A stretch of DNA of 34,252 nt. Source: Acidimicrobiales bacterium (GTDB lineage Bacteria > Actinomycetota > Acidimicrobiia > Acidimicrobiales > SZUA-35). The first letter of the stretch is position 1. Every line of letters begins with the position of its first letter. Shown one piece after another: positions 11,282 to 19,115 of this stretch. The notes beneath the pieces were generated by a model that saw only the letters and a list, made by a program, of their open reading frames with translations, was not told the DNA's origin and did no database searches. Where the stretch lies: contig JAHDCV010000042.1 of assembly GCA_020629695.1 (NCBI GenBank), forward strand, positions 1-34,252, read 5' to 3'. The position numbers were made by a program, and so were the translations under genes.

Positions 11282-12019
11282 TCAGTGAGCCTTGGCGAGG
11301 GTGCCGAGGTAGAGCTCGATGACCTTCGGGTCCTCGAGCAGGGCTCGACCGGTGTTCGTGTAGGCGTTCTGGCCCTGATCGAGCACGTAGCCACGGTCGC
11401 AGATCTGCAGGCAGCGGCTCGCGTTCTGCTCCACCATGATGACCGACACGCCGGCGGTGTTGATCTGCTTGGTGTTGATGAACACCTGGTCCTGGAGCGC
11501 AGGGGAGAGGCCCGCCGAAGGTTCGTCGAGCAGGATGACCTTCGGCTCCATCATGAGCGCACGGCCCATCGCGAGCATCTGACGCTCGCCGCCCGACAGT
11601 GCACCGGCCCGCTGCGCCTGGCGCTCGGCCAGACGGGGGAACATCTCCGAGATCACATCGAAGCGCTCGTCGAACTGCTGGGGACGCAGGTAGGCCCCCA
11701 TCTCGAGGTTCTCCCGCACGGTCAACGACGGGAAGACGTTGTTGTTCTGCGGGACGTAGGCGATGCCACGGTCGACGAGCGAGTGGGCCTTCATGCCCGT
11801 GATCTCCTCGCCCTGGTAGTAGATGTGGCCCTCGTTGACCTTCACGAGGCCGAACAGGGCCTTCAACAGCGTCGACTTGCCGGCGCCATTGGGGCCGATG
11901 ATGCCGATCAGTTCACCCGGACTGAGCTCCAGCGAGCAGCCGTTCAGGATGTTCACCTCGGGGATGTAGCCCCCGTGGACCTGATCGACGTGGATCAGGA
12001 GGTCGTCACGAACGGCCAT
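11282..12019 (-). CDS. livF: Branched-chain amino acid ABC transporter ATP-binding protein LivF
   Basis: The 245-residue cytoplasmic ATPase subunit has Walker A GPNGAGKST at residues 42-50, the Q-loop region AYVPQNNNVFPSLTVREN, the signature ALSGGERQMLAMGRALM, Walker B VILLDEPSAGLSP and the switch segment SVIMVEQNAS. The VPQ…VFPSLTV and LDEPSAGL forms are typical of LivF. It pairs with LivG to power import. Its ATG overlaps the livG stop (ATGA), and it is the last gene of the livHMGF operon. Confidence 0.95.
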   Translation of the reverse strand: MAVRDDLLIHVDQVHGGYIPEVNILNGCSLELSPGELIGIIGPNGAGKSTLLKALFGLVKVNEGHIYYQGEEITGMKAHSLVDRGIAYVPQNNNVFPSLTVRENLEMGAYLRPQQFDERFDVISEMFPRLAERQAQRAGALSGGERQMLAMGRALMMEPKVILLDEPSAGLSPALQDQVFINTKQINTAGVSVIMVEQNASRCLQICDRGYVLDQGQNAYTNTGRALLEDPKVIELYLGTLAKAH

Positions 12020-12912
12020 CAGGAGGCTCCTTCTACGTCGATCTCACCGAGGTCCAACGGAGCGTCGTGCGACGTACCGAGGTAGGCGTCGATGACCGTC
12101 TGATTGGCGCCGATCGCCTCATGAGGGCCTTCGGCGATGATCGAACCCTCGGCCATGACGACGACCCAGTCGGAGATGTCCCGGACGACGTCCATGTCGT
12201 GCTCGACGAAGACCACCGTGCGGCCCTCGTCGCGGAGCGACTTCACGTGGCCGAGAAGCGACTGGGTGAGCGCGGGGTTCACGCCGGCCATCGGCTCGTC
12301 GAGCATGATCAGCGACGGGTCGGTCATGAGCGCCCGGGCCATCTCGAGCAGTTTGCGCTGGCCGCCGGACAGCGTGCCGGCGAACTCTTCGCGCATGTGC
12401 GCGAGCTTGAATCGATCGAGCAGGGCGTCGGCCCGTGCTTCGATCTCACGTTCCTGCGCGCCCCAGATCGGCTTGACGAGCCCGCGGAACAGGTTCTCGC
12501 CCTTCTGGTGGCCGGCGCCGAGCTTCATGTTCTCGATCACCGACAGGCGGGAGAGCGCCTTCGTGAGCTGGAACGTACGGACCATGCCGTTGCGTGCGAC
12601 CTGATGCGCCGGGAGCTTGCCCATGGCGACACCGTCGAAGTTCCAGGTGCCTTCGTCGGGTGTGTCGAAGCCGGTCATCAGATTGAAGAACGTCGTCTTG
12701 CCCGCACCGTTCGGACCGATCAGGGCGGTGATCACGCCTCGCTGGATCTCGAGATGCCGGACGTCGACGGCGGTGAGGCCGCCGAAGCGACGGATGATGC
12801 CGTCGGCGGTGAGCATCGGGTCCGGCTTCGGCGAACCGGGGACCTGTTGGACATCGGTGAGCACGTCGGCTGCGGTCGAGGTCACGGTGTCGGTCGGGGT
12901 GTCAGCGGACAT
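12019..12912 (-). CDS. livG: Branched-chain amino acid ABC transporter ATP-binding protein LivG
   Basis: The 297-residue second ATPase subunit shows Walker A GPNGAGKTT at 66-74, the LivG-specific GMVRTFQLTKALSRLSVIEN Q-loop region, the signature LSGGQRKLLEMARALM, Walker B LIMLDEPMAGVNP and VVFVEHDMDVV. An extra N-terminal segment of about 32 residues, rich in Thr, Asp and Pro, precedes the domain. ATG 12912 lies 11 bp inside livM; a start at the Met of MLTADGIIRRF would remove the extension. It is cytoplasmic and partners LivF. Confidence 0.94.
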   Translation of the reverse strand: MSADTPTDTVTSTAADVLTDVQQVPGSPKPDPMLTADGIIRRFGGLTAVDVRHLEIQRGVITALIGPNGAGKTTFFNLMTGFDTPDEGTWNFDGVAMGKLPAHQVARNGMVRTFQLTKALSRLSVIENMKLGAGHQKGENLFRGLVKPIWGAQEREIEARADALLDRFKLAHMREEFAGTLSGGQRKLLEMARALMTDPSLIMLDEPMAGVNPALTQSLLGHVKSLRDEGRTVVFVEHDMDVVRDISDWVVVMAEGSIIAEGPHEAIGANQTVIDAYLGTSHDAPLDLGEIDVEGAS

Positions 12913-13909
12913 CGAGGGCCAACTCTCGCTTGTCTCCGAAGATGCCCTGTGGCCGGAACGCCATCAGGAGCATGAGGCCGAGGCCCATCAGGATGAATCG
13001 GACCTGCCCGACCTGCACGCCGTCCATGAACCAGGTCGGGATGATGCCCTCCTCCTGGAAGCCACGCAGCGTCAGGTCGGTGAACTGCAGCAGTGCGGAG
13101 AAGATCATCGAGCCGATCACCGGGCCCCAGAGCTTGCCGGTGCCACCCAGGATCACCGCGACCCAGATGAAGAACGTCTTCGGTGCACCGAGGTCCTGCG
13201 GGGTCGGCTGCACCGAGCTCTGGCCCAGCACGAAGATCATGCCGCCGAGGGCGCCGAAGAGGCCGCCGAGAACGAGCGACTGCATCTTGATGGAGTACGC
13301 GTTCTTCCCGAGGGCCCGAGCGGCGTCTTCGTCCTCGCGCACGGCTTTGAGGACCCGACCCCAGGGTGATCGCATCGCCAGATGGACGAACAGCACCGAG
13401 AGCAGGACGAGTGCCCACCCCACGGTGACGGTCCAGGCGTCGTTCCTGGAGAAACTCACGAACCACAGGTCGACGCTGCCGGTGTAGGGGTTGAGGTCCT
13501 TGAACGGATCGGCGAAGCCGTTGATGCCGGTCGAACCGCCGGTGTACTCCCGGGTGTTGAAGCCGGCGATCTCCGTCGCTCGGAACAGGATCCGGGCGAT
13601 CTCGGCCGCCGCGATCGTGACGATCGCCAGGTAGTCGGCCCGGAGGCGCAACGTCGGGGCGCCGAGCAGCAGTGCGAACGCCGTGGCGGCCAGCAGCCCG
13701 ATCAGCACCGCCAGGAGAAGCGGCACACCGTTCTGGAGGGAGATGGCGAGGCCGTAGGCCCCGATGGCCATGAAGCCGGCGTGGCCGAAGTTCAGCAGAC
13801 CCGTGTAGCCGAAGTGGATGTTCAATCCGATCGCCGCCAGCGCGAAGTACGCAGCCTGGACTCCGAAGAACTTGTTGACGGTTTCAGCGAGAATCGATCC
13901 CCAATCCAT
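12902..13909 (-). CDS. livM: Branched-chain amino acid ABC transporter permease LivM
   Basis: The 335-residue membrane protein has about eight to nine hydrophobic segments and LivM landmarks: IGLNIHFGYTGLLNFGHAGF near residues 27-46, LRADYLAIVTIAAAEIAR, the EAA-like coupling loop AVREDEDAARALGKNAY, and the terminal RPQGIFG. It forms the channel with LivH. Its start abuts the livH stop (shared base at 13909) and it overlaps livG by 11 bp, so the operon is tightly coupled. Confidence 0.95.
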   Translation of the reverse strand: MDWGSILAETVNKFFGVQAAYFALAAIGLNIHFGYTGLLNFGHAGFMAIGAYGLAISLQNGVPLLLAVLIGLLAATAFALLLGAPTLRLRADYLAIVTIAAAEIARILFRATEIAGFNTREYTGGSTGINGFADPFKDLNPYTGSVDLWFVSFSRNDAWTVTVGWALVLLSVLFVHLAMRSPWGRVLKAVREDEDAARALGKNAYSIKMQSLVLGGLFGALGGMIFVLGQSSVQPTPQDLGAPKTFFIWVAVILGGTGKLWGPVIGSMIFSALLQFTDLTLRGFQEEGIIPTWFMDGVQVGQVRFILMGLGLMLLMAFRPQGIFGDKRELALDVR

Positions 13910-15201
13910 CAGCCGATCCTTTCGCCGCGCCCGAGAATGCCCTGCGGGCGGACCAGCAGGATGACACCGAGGATGAGCAACGCCCCGACGTTCTTGATCT
14001 CACTCGACACGATCAGTGTCGAGAGGTTGATGAACAGTCCCACCACGAGCGACCCGAGCAGCGGACCGTAGGCGGTGCCGAGCCCGCCGAGCGTGACGGC
14101 GGCGAACATCAGCAGCAGGAGCTCGAAGCCCATGTTCCAGCTCACCCCCTGGTTCAGTCCGAACAGGATCCCGCCGAGTCCGGCCAGGCCGGCTCCAGCG
14201 ATCCAGATGGTGAGGATGACCCGCTCGACGTCGATGCCGGACGATTCGGCGAGGTCCCGGTTGTCGGCGACGGCCCGCATCGCCTTCCCGGTCTTGGTCT
14301 TGTTGACGGCGAAGGCGACGGCCAGCAGCACGGTCATCGAGATGATGATGATCCAGATCTCCCGGTTCACGATCCGGAAGCCGAGCAGGTCGTAGCCGTC
14401 GGTCTGGAGTGCGAACTGGTTGTAGGTCTCGCGGCGCCCGCCGACGAAGTACAGCACGAGGTAGCGGGCGAGGATCGAGAGGCCGATCGAGATCACGAGC
14501 ATGGCGATCAGCCCGGAGCCCCGACGACGCAACGGCCGCCACAGACCGACCTCGTTCCCGGCTCCCACGGCGGCGGTGAGAGGCACGGCGATCAAGCCGG
14601 CGAGGAGGATGTGGAGGCCCGCCTTGTTGAGCCCGAGTGCGGTGACGGCGCCGAAGGTGACGAGTTCGCCGTGGGCGAAGTTCGTCAGTCCGGTCGTCCC
14701 GAAGATGAGGGAGAGGCCGATCGAGGACATCGCGATGATGAGGCCGAAGATGAGGCCGTCCTTGACCAGGCCGGGAATCCGTTCGAGGTCGGACTTGACG
14801 TTCGGGGCGGCACCTCCCTCTCCTTCGATCAGGGCGAACAGCACGTTGCGGGACTGCCCGGGCGACAACTCGAGGTCGCGTGAGGTCGCCTCGGGGTCCT
14901 TCAGGCTGATGCCCTCGGCGAAGGTCGAGGTGTCGACGGCGACGTTGTAACTGCCGGCCTCGGCGGCGATGAACCACGTGCCATCAGCGCCGGAGGTGGC
15001 TTCGCCGACCTCGGCGCCGTCGGCGGTGAGGACGACGCGCACACCTTCGACGGGGAAGCGGTCCCCCTCTTCCGGTGTGGCGGTGAGAGTGCCTCTGAAC
15101 CCCGGTTCGTCGTCCTGGGCCGCCGCGGTTCCCGACCAGAAGCCGAGGAGGAGGGCCATGACGAGGACCAGCGAGGCGGCGATGCCTGGTGTCCGTTTCA
15201 C
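13909..15201 (-). CDS. livH: LivH permease with N-terminal signal peptide and Ig/carboxypeptidase-regulatory-like domain
   Basis: The 430-residue protein is a LivH permease preceded by about 140 extra residues. Residues 1-28 are a classic signal peptide (MKRTPGIAASLVLVMALLLG… ending GTAAA). Residues 32-125 look like a beta-sandwich of the carboxypeptidase-regulatory/transthyretin-like type: FRGTLTA, VEGVRVVLTADGAEVGEATS, GADGTWFIAAEAGSYNVAVD. The permease core starts near residue 143 with DGLIFGLIIAMSSIGLSLIF and TNFAHGELVTFG, has the coupling loop AMRAVADNRDLAESSGI, and ends RPQGILGRGE. Typical LivH is near 290-300 residues, so this is a fusion. I prefer GTG 15201, preceded by TATACT; an ATG at 15225 would add 8 residues. 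The added domain should face outside, next to where the binding protein docks. Confidence 0.9.
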   Translation of the reverse strand: MKRTPGIAASLVLVMALLLGFWSGTAAAQDDEPGFRGTLTATPEEGDRFPVEGVRVVLTADGAEVGEATSGADGTWFIAAEAGSYNVAVDTSTFAEGISLKDPEATSRDLELSPGQSRNVLFALIEGEGGAAPNVKSDLERIPGLVKDGLIFGLIIAMSSIGLSLIFGTTGLTNFAHGELVTFGAVTALGLNKAGLHILLAGLIAVPLTAAVGAGNEVGLWRPLRRRGSGLIAMLVISIGLSILARYLVLYFVGGRRETYNQFALQTDGYDLLGFRIVNREIWIIIISMTVLLAVAFAVNKTKTGKAMRAVADNRDLAESSGIDVERVILTIWIAGAGLAGLGGILFGLNQGVSWNMGFELLLLMFAAVTLGGLGTAYGPLLGSLVVGLFINLSTLIVSSEIKNVGALLILGVILLVRPQGILGRGERIG

Positions 15202-15210
15202 AGGGGCCGG

Positions 15211-15216
15211 AGTATA
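15211..15216 (-). promoter_or_regulatory. -10 (TATACT) of livHMGF
   Basis: TATACT on the minus strand is near-consensus and ends 9 nt before GTG 15201. No clear -35 is present. The short spacing suggests a leaderless or nearly leaderless livH message. Confidence 0.5.
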
Positions 15217-15237
15217 CGCATGCATCCTGCGGCCACG

Positions 15238-15268
15238 CGGGCGAACTCCCTTCGTGGAAGTCCGCCCG
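15238..15268. terminator. Imperfect hairpin after trpS
   Basis: CGGGCG (15238-15243) pairs with CGCCCG (15263-15268). After one mismatch ACT (15245-15247) pairs with AGT (15259-15261). It lies between the trpS stop and the livH promoter and has no T-tract. Confidence 0.35.
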
Positions 15269-15274
15269 GTGAGG

Positions 15275-16279
15275 TCAGACCAGGAGGCCGGCCGCCACGC
15301 GCGCTCGATCCATGACCGGCGCGGCGATGGCGCGAGCCTTGTCGGCGCCGAGTCGGAGAGCGTCACGCACGTCGTCGTCGTCGAGTTCGGCGTAGCGCTC
15401 CTGGATGGGCTCGACGGCGGCGACGACCGCATCGGCGACGTCACTCTTGAGGGGGCCGTACTGCTCGTAGCGGTCGGCGAGCCCCTCGGGTGCGTCATCG
15501 GTGACCGCGGCGAGAATCGACAGGAGGTTCGAGACGCCGGGCTTGGCCGACAGGTCGAATCGGACCTCGCCGTCGGAGTCGGTGACGGCGCGCTTGAACT
15601 TCTTGGTGATGGCCTTCGGTTCGTCGAACAGCTCCACCGTGCCCTGTGGTGAGTCGAGCGACTTCGACATCTTGCGATCCGGGTGTTGGAGGTCCATCAC
15701 CCGGGCCCCGGCGGCCGGTACCCGGTGCTCGGGAATGACGAAGGTGTCGCCGTAGCGGTTGTTGAATCGTTCGGCGACGTCGCGGGTCAGCTCGATGTGT
15801 TGCTTCTGGTCGTCGCCGACCGGCACCACGTTGGTGTCGTACAGAAGGATGTCGGCGGCCTGCAGCGCCGGATACGTGAACAGGCCCGCGCTGATGAACG
15901 AGCCGCTCTTCGTCTGGCCGGCGGCCGCCGCATCGGTCTTGTCCTTGAACTGGGTCATCCGGGACAGCTCGCCATAGGAGGCGACCGTCTGCATCAGCCA
16001 GCCGAGCTCGCTGTGTTCCCGCACGTGGGACTGCACGAACAGGGTGCAACGTTCCGGGTCGAGGCCGGCGGCGAGCAGCGTCCGGGCCATGCGGAGCGAT
16101 CCCTCGGCGACCTCACCGGGGGCTTTTGGCATCGTGAGCGCGTGGAGGTCCACGATGCAGAAGATCGCGTCGTGGTCGTCCTGCATCGCGACCCAGTTCC
16201 GGATCGCACCCAGATAGTTGCCGAGATGGGTGGTCCCGGTCGGCTGGATCCCGGAGAAGACGCGAGGTCGGCTGTGCAT
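15275..16279 (-). CDS. trpS: Tryptophanyl-tRNA synthetase
   Basis: This class I synthetase charges tRNA-Trp. The 334-residue protein has the HIGH-like HLGN at residues 18-21 (GIQPTGTTHLGNYLGAIRNW), the KMSKS loop at 203-207 (PDRKMSKSLDS), and the tryptophan-pocket segments YPALQAADILLYDTNVVPVG and DQKQHIELTRDVA. Length and motifs are typical of bacterial TrpRS. ATG 16279 is supported by the TACGCT -10 eight nt upstream and by the standard N terminus; the longer frame runs through the promoter. It diverges from scpA and is followed by livH on the same strand. Confidence 0.96.
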   Translation of the reverse strand: MHSRPRVFSGIQPTGTTHLGNYLGAIRNWVAMQDDHDAIFCIVDLHALTMPKAPGEVAEGSLRMARTLLAAGLDPERCTLFVQSHVREHSELGWLMQTVASYGELSRMTQFKDKTDAAAAGQTKSGSFISAGLFTYPALQAADILLYDTNVVPVGDDQKQHIELTRDVAERFNNRYGDTFVIPEHRVPAAGARVMDLQHPDRKMSKSLDSPQGTVELFDEPKAITKKFKRAVTDSDGEVRFDLSAKPGVSNLLSILAAVTDDAPEGLADRYEQYGPLKSDVADAVVAAVEPIQERYAELDDDDVRDALRLGADKARAIAAPVMDRARVAAGLLV

Positions 16280-16287
16280 GGTCGGAA

Positions 16288-16293
16288 AGCGTA
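16288..16293 (-). promoter_or_regulatory. -10 (TACGCT) of trpS, leaderless
   Basis: TACGCT on the minus strand ends 8 nt before ATG 16279. No ribosome site or T-box-like leader is present, so trpS is not expected to be controlled by a tRNA-sensing leader here. Confidence 0.5.
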
Positions 16294-16378
16294 GGCAGCG
16301 GCCGGGACGACGGCGCCGGATTTCCGATGGCCCCCGGCGCCCGCGGGAGGGTCCGGCTCGGTGACGCTCACCCCGCCC

Positions 16379-16384
16379 TAGGCT
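16379..16384 (+). promoter_or_regulatory. -10 (TAGGCT) of scpA, leaderless
   Basis: TAGGCT ends 7 nt before GTG 16392. It lies in the same 112-bp divergent gap as the trpS promoter. No good -35 is visible. Confidence 0.5.
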
Positions 16385-16391
16385 CGGTGCC

Positions 16392-17171
16392 GTGTCGTTC
16401 GAGGTCCAGACCGAAGTGTTCGCAGGTCCGTTCGATCTGTTGTTGAAACTCATCCTCGACGACACCGTGGATCTCTACGAGGTGAAGCTCGCCGACATCG
16501 TCGACGCCTACCTCGCCGAGCTGTCCCGGATGCAGGACACCGATCTCGAGGTCGCCACCGAGTTCCTCCTGATCGCAGCGACGCTCGTCGAGTTGAAGAC
16601 CCGCCGCCTGCTCCCGATCTCCGATGACGTGGACCTCGACGAGGAGCTGGGGATCTGGGAAGAACGCGATCTGTTGCTGTCGCGACTGCTCGAGTGCAAG
16701 ACGTTCAAGGACGCCGCGAAGATCATCGACCAGTTGATCGACGCCGCCGCCCGATCGACGCCTCGGCGGATGGGGATCGACGAACGGTTCGTCGATCTCA
16801 CGCCCGATCTGCTCGCCGGTGTCACCGCCGAGCATCTCAAGCGGGCGTTCCTGCGGGCGGTCACCCCGAAACCGGTCCCGGCGGTCCAACTGACCCATGT
16901 CGCGGCGATCAAGGCGAACGTGTCCGACACGATCGTGACGCTCCTCGGCCGCCTGCCCGGTGCCGGCACCGTCTCGTTCCGGGATCTGACGGCCGACCTG
17001 GTGGATCGGATCGACGTGGTGGTCACCTTCCTGGCAGTGCTGGAGATGTTCAAGCAGGGTCTGGTCGAGATCGACCAACCCACCGTGTTCGGTGCGCTCA
17101 CCGTCGAGTGGTGCGGCGACGACGTCGATCGTTCGGTCGCGCTGGCGGGGATCGACGGGTACGAAGGATGA
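16392..17171 (+). CDS. scpA: Segregation and condensation protein A
   Basis: ScpA is the kleisin that bridges Smc heads and binds ScpB to organise the chromosome. The 259-residue protein has the N-terminal kleisin helices VFAGPFDLLLKLILDDTVDL and YEVKLADIVDAYLAEL, then ATEFLLIAATLVELKTRRLL, an acidic middle, and a C-terminal winged helix (VVTFLAVLEMFKQGLVEIDQ). Length is normal. The GTG start is preceded by a -10 and no ribosome site. ScpB follows with an ATGA overlap, as in most actinobacteria. A ParA-like gene often precedes scpA in this phylum; here trpS diverges instead. Confidence 0.96.
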   Translation: MSFEVQTEVFAGPFDLLLKLILDDTVDLYEVKLADIVDAYLAELSRMQDTDLEVATEFLLIAATLVELKTRRLLPISDDVDLDEELGIWEERDLLLSRLLECKTFKDAAKIIDQLIDAAARSTPRRMGIDERFVDLTPDLLAGVTAEHLKRAFLRAVTPKPVPAVQLTHVAAIKANVSDTIVTLLGRLPGAGTVSFRDLTADLVDRIDVVVTFLAVLEMFKQGLVEIDQPTVFGALTVEWCGDDVDRSVALAGIDGYEG

Positions 17172-17989
17172 GCGGAGTCGACGGAATGGACGAGATGCAC
17201 GACGACACGACCGCCGAGGTCGACGAGCACGCGCCGCCGGCCGCGGAGCGGTCCGACGACGAGGGCGGTCCGACGGTCGTTCCCCTGGACGATGCCGGCC
17301 TGGAACGTGCGATCGAGGCGATCGTCATGGTGGCCACCGATCCGGTGCCCGAGGCCCTGCTCGCCGAATTGCTCGACGTGCCGATCAACCGCGTGGCGGC
17401 CCGGTGTCGGGCGTTGTCCGATCAGTATCTCGAGCAGCGGCGTGGCTTCGAGCTCGTGCCGATCGCGGGTGGCTGGCGATACCAGTCCCACCCGTTGCAG
17501 TCGGAGTTCGTCGAACGGTTCGTGCTCGAGCCGCAGTCGAGCCGGATGTCGACCGCGGCGCTCGAGACCCTGTCGATCATCGCCTACAAGCAGCCCATCT
17601 CCCGGGCGCAGGTGTCGGCCATCCGGGGCGTCAACGTCGACGGCGTGCTGAAGACGCTCGTGACCCGCGGGTACGTGCACGAGGTCGCTCGCGACTCCGG
17701 CCCCGGCCAGGCCGTGCTCTACGGGACGACCGACGAGTTCTGCGTTCGGCTCGGGATCTCGTCGCCGTCGGACCTGCCTCCGCTCGGGGCGTTCGTGCCG
17801 TCGGCGGAGATCGTGGAGGCCCTCGAGCTCACGCTGCGGGCCGAACCGGATGCCCCGGCGATCGACCTCGGGGTCGAGCCGTCGCCGACGAACGACGCCG
17901 ACGTCGCCGACGACGATGTGCTCGCCGACGACGGGCCGAGCGGCGACGTGGTCGACGACGACCCGGTCGCCGAACCGTCCGAACCGTGA
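17168..17989 (+). CDS. scpB: Segregation and condensation protein B
   Basis: The 273-residue protein has the paired winged-helix core of ScpB, about residues 40-210: GLERAIEAIVMVATDPVPEA, RGFELVPIAGGWRYQSHP, and the very conserved LETLSIIAYKQPISRAQVSA followed by IRGVNVDGVLKTLVTRGYV. It dimerises and caps ScpA in the Smc complex. An acidic, likely disordered N terminus (about 40 residues) and an Asp/Pro-rich C-terminal tail (about 45 residues) flank the core. ATG 17168 overlaps the scpA stop; ATG 17186 would trim 6 residues. It overlaps the next gene by GTGA. Confidence 0.95.
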   Translation: MSGVDGMDEMHDDTTAEVDEHAPPAAERSDDEGGPTVVPLDDAGLERAIEAIVMVATDPVPEALLAELLDVPINRVAARCRALSDQYLEQRRGFELVPIAGGWRYQSHPLQSEFVERFVLEPQSSRMSTAALETLSIIAYKQPISRAQVSAIRGVNVDGVLKTLVTRGYVHEVARDSGPGQAVLYGTTDEFCVRLGISSPSDLPPLGAFVPSAEIVEALELTLRAEPDAPAIDLGVEPSPTNDADVADDDVLADDGPSGDVVDDDPVAEPSEP

Positions 17990-18744
17990 TCGAGCGCGCC
18001 GACGGCGAGCGACTCCAGAAGGTCCTCGCTCGGATCGGACTCGGTTCCCGGCGGGTCTGTGAGGATCTGATCGACGCCGAACGGGTCACGGTCAACGGCG
18101 AGATCGCCGTGCTCGGCGCCCGGGTCGATCCGGACACCGACGTGATCGCCGTCGACGGCGCGGTCCTGTCGACCGTGGTCGGCGCCGTCACCTATCTGCT
18201 CAACAAGCCCGCCGGTGTCGTCACCACCGCGAGCGACACCCACGGTCGTCCCACCGTCGTGGAGCTGGTGCCCGACGATCCCCGGGTCTTCTCGGTCGGC
18301 CGGCTCGACATGGACACCGAGGGTCTGCTGTTGCTGACCAACAACGGGGATCTGACCCACCGCCTGACCCATCCGTCCTTCGGTGTCGAGAAGGAGTACC
18401 TCGCATCGGTGCGGGGTCGACCCAGTCGTGCGGCGATCCGCCGCCTGCGCGAGGGCATCGAGCTCGACGACGGCATGACGGCGCCGGCGAAGGCGTCGCT
18501 GCTCGAACCCGAGGTGGTCAGGATCACCATCCACGAGGGCCGGAATCGCCAGGTGCGGCGGATGATGGAGGCCATCGGCCACCCGGTGGAGCGACTGGTC
18601 CGGGTCCGGATCGGGCCGCTGGCCGACCGCAGTCTCGCTCCCGGCGAGTGGCGAACGCTGACCGACGCGGAAATGCTCGACCTCCAGCGGGCCGTGACCG
18701 TCGGTGCGTCGCAGGAAGAGCTGACCGAACCGGGGACGGGTTAG
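17986..18744 (+). CDS. 23S rRNA pseudouridine synthase, RluB/RsuA family
   Basis: The 252-residue enzyme isomerises a specific rRNA uridine to pseudouridine. It has an N-terminal S4 domain (ERLQKVLARIGLGSRRVCED) and the catalytic motif GRLDMDTEGLLLLTNNGDLT with Asp108. LLNKPAGVVTT and EGRNRQVRRMMEAIGHPVERL complete the RsuA/RluB/E/F pattern. Position after scpB makes RluB likeliest (M. tuberculosis Rv1711 is equivalent), though substrate cannot be proved. The GTG start overlaps the scpB stop. Its TAG stop (18742-18744) is also the first half of the aroH -10. Confidence 0.94.
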   Translation: MIERADGERLQKVLARIGLGSRRVCEDLIDAERVTVNGEIAVLGARVDPDTDVIAVDGAVLSTVVGAVTYLLNKPAGVVTTASDTHGRPTVVELVPDDPRVFSVGRLDMDTEGLLLLTNNGDLTHRLTHPSFGVEKEYLASVRGRPSRAAIRRLREGIELDDGMTAPAKASLLEPEVVRITIHEGRNRQVRRMMEAIGHPVERLVRVRIGPLADRSLAPGEWRTLTDAEMLDLQRAVTVGASQEELTEPGTG

Positions 18745-18747
18745 CCT
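18742..18747 (+). promoter_or_regulatory. -10 (TAGCCT) of aroH; overlaps rluB stop codon
   Basis: TAGCCT ends 8 nt before GTG 18756. Its first three bases are the stop codon of the preceding gene. CTGACC at 18721-18726 might act as a -35 but the spacing is only 15 bp. Confidence 0.5.
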
Positions 18748-18755
18748 CTCCGCCC

Positions 18756-19115
18756 GTGCCGTTCCGTGCGATCCGAGGAGCCACGACCGTCGAGGTCGAC
18801 GACGTGGAACACGTGCGCGCGGCCACGGTCGAGATGGTGACCGAGGTGCTCGAGCGCAACGGGCTCGCTCCGAGCGACGTGGTGTCGATCCTGTTCACCG
18901 CGACCGAGGACGTCCGGGCGATGCCGCCGGCCGCCGCGGCCCGTACGGTCGGGATCGTCGATGCGGCCCTGATGTGTGCGCAGGAGATGGCCTACGACGG
19001 CGGCGTCGACCGCTGCATCCGCATGATGTTGCACGCCGAGTTGATGGCCGGCCAGGTCCCGAAGCACGTCTATCTGCACGGAGCGACGGTCCTCCGGCCG
19101 GATCTCGCCTCGTGA
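18756..19115 (+). CDS. aroH: Chorismate mutase, AroH type
   Basis: The enzyme converts chorismate to prephenate for Phe and Tyr synthesis. The 119-residue protein is the trimeric AroH class rather than the helical AroQ class. Arg7, Cys74, Glu77, Arg89 and Tyr106 line up with Arg7, Cys75, Glu78, Arg90 and Tyr108 of Bacillus subtilis chorismate mutase, and the end HVYLHGATVLRPDL matches its C-terminal block. GTG 18756 is chosen because RAIRGATTVE begins the family domain and a -10 precedes it. It overlaps tyrA (GTGA), giving two consecutive steps toward tyrosine in one transcript. Confidence 0.94.
   Translation: MPFRAIRGATTVEVDDVEHVRAATVEMVTEVLERNGLAPSDVVSILFTATEDVRAMPPAAAARTVGIVDAALMCAQEMAYDGGVDRCIRMMLHAELMAGQVPKHVYLHGATVLRPDLAS

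Noticed and set aside
10879-11394. Open frames through the convergent Liv gap as small genes
   Set aside because: They have no ribosome site or -10, cross the terminator or livF, and encode Arg/Ser/Pro-rich sequence typical of non-coding high-GC DNA.
16280-16391. T-box or tryptophan-responsive leader upstream of trpS
   Set aside because: The -10 is only 8 nt from the ATG, leaving no room for a leader RNA.
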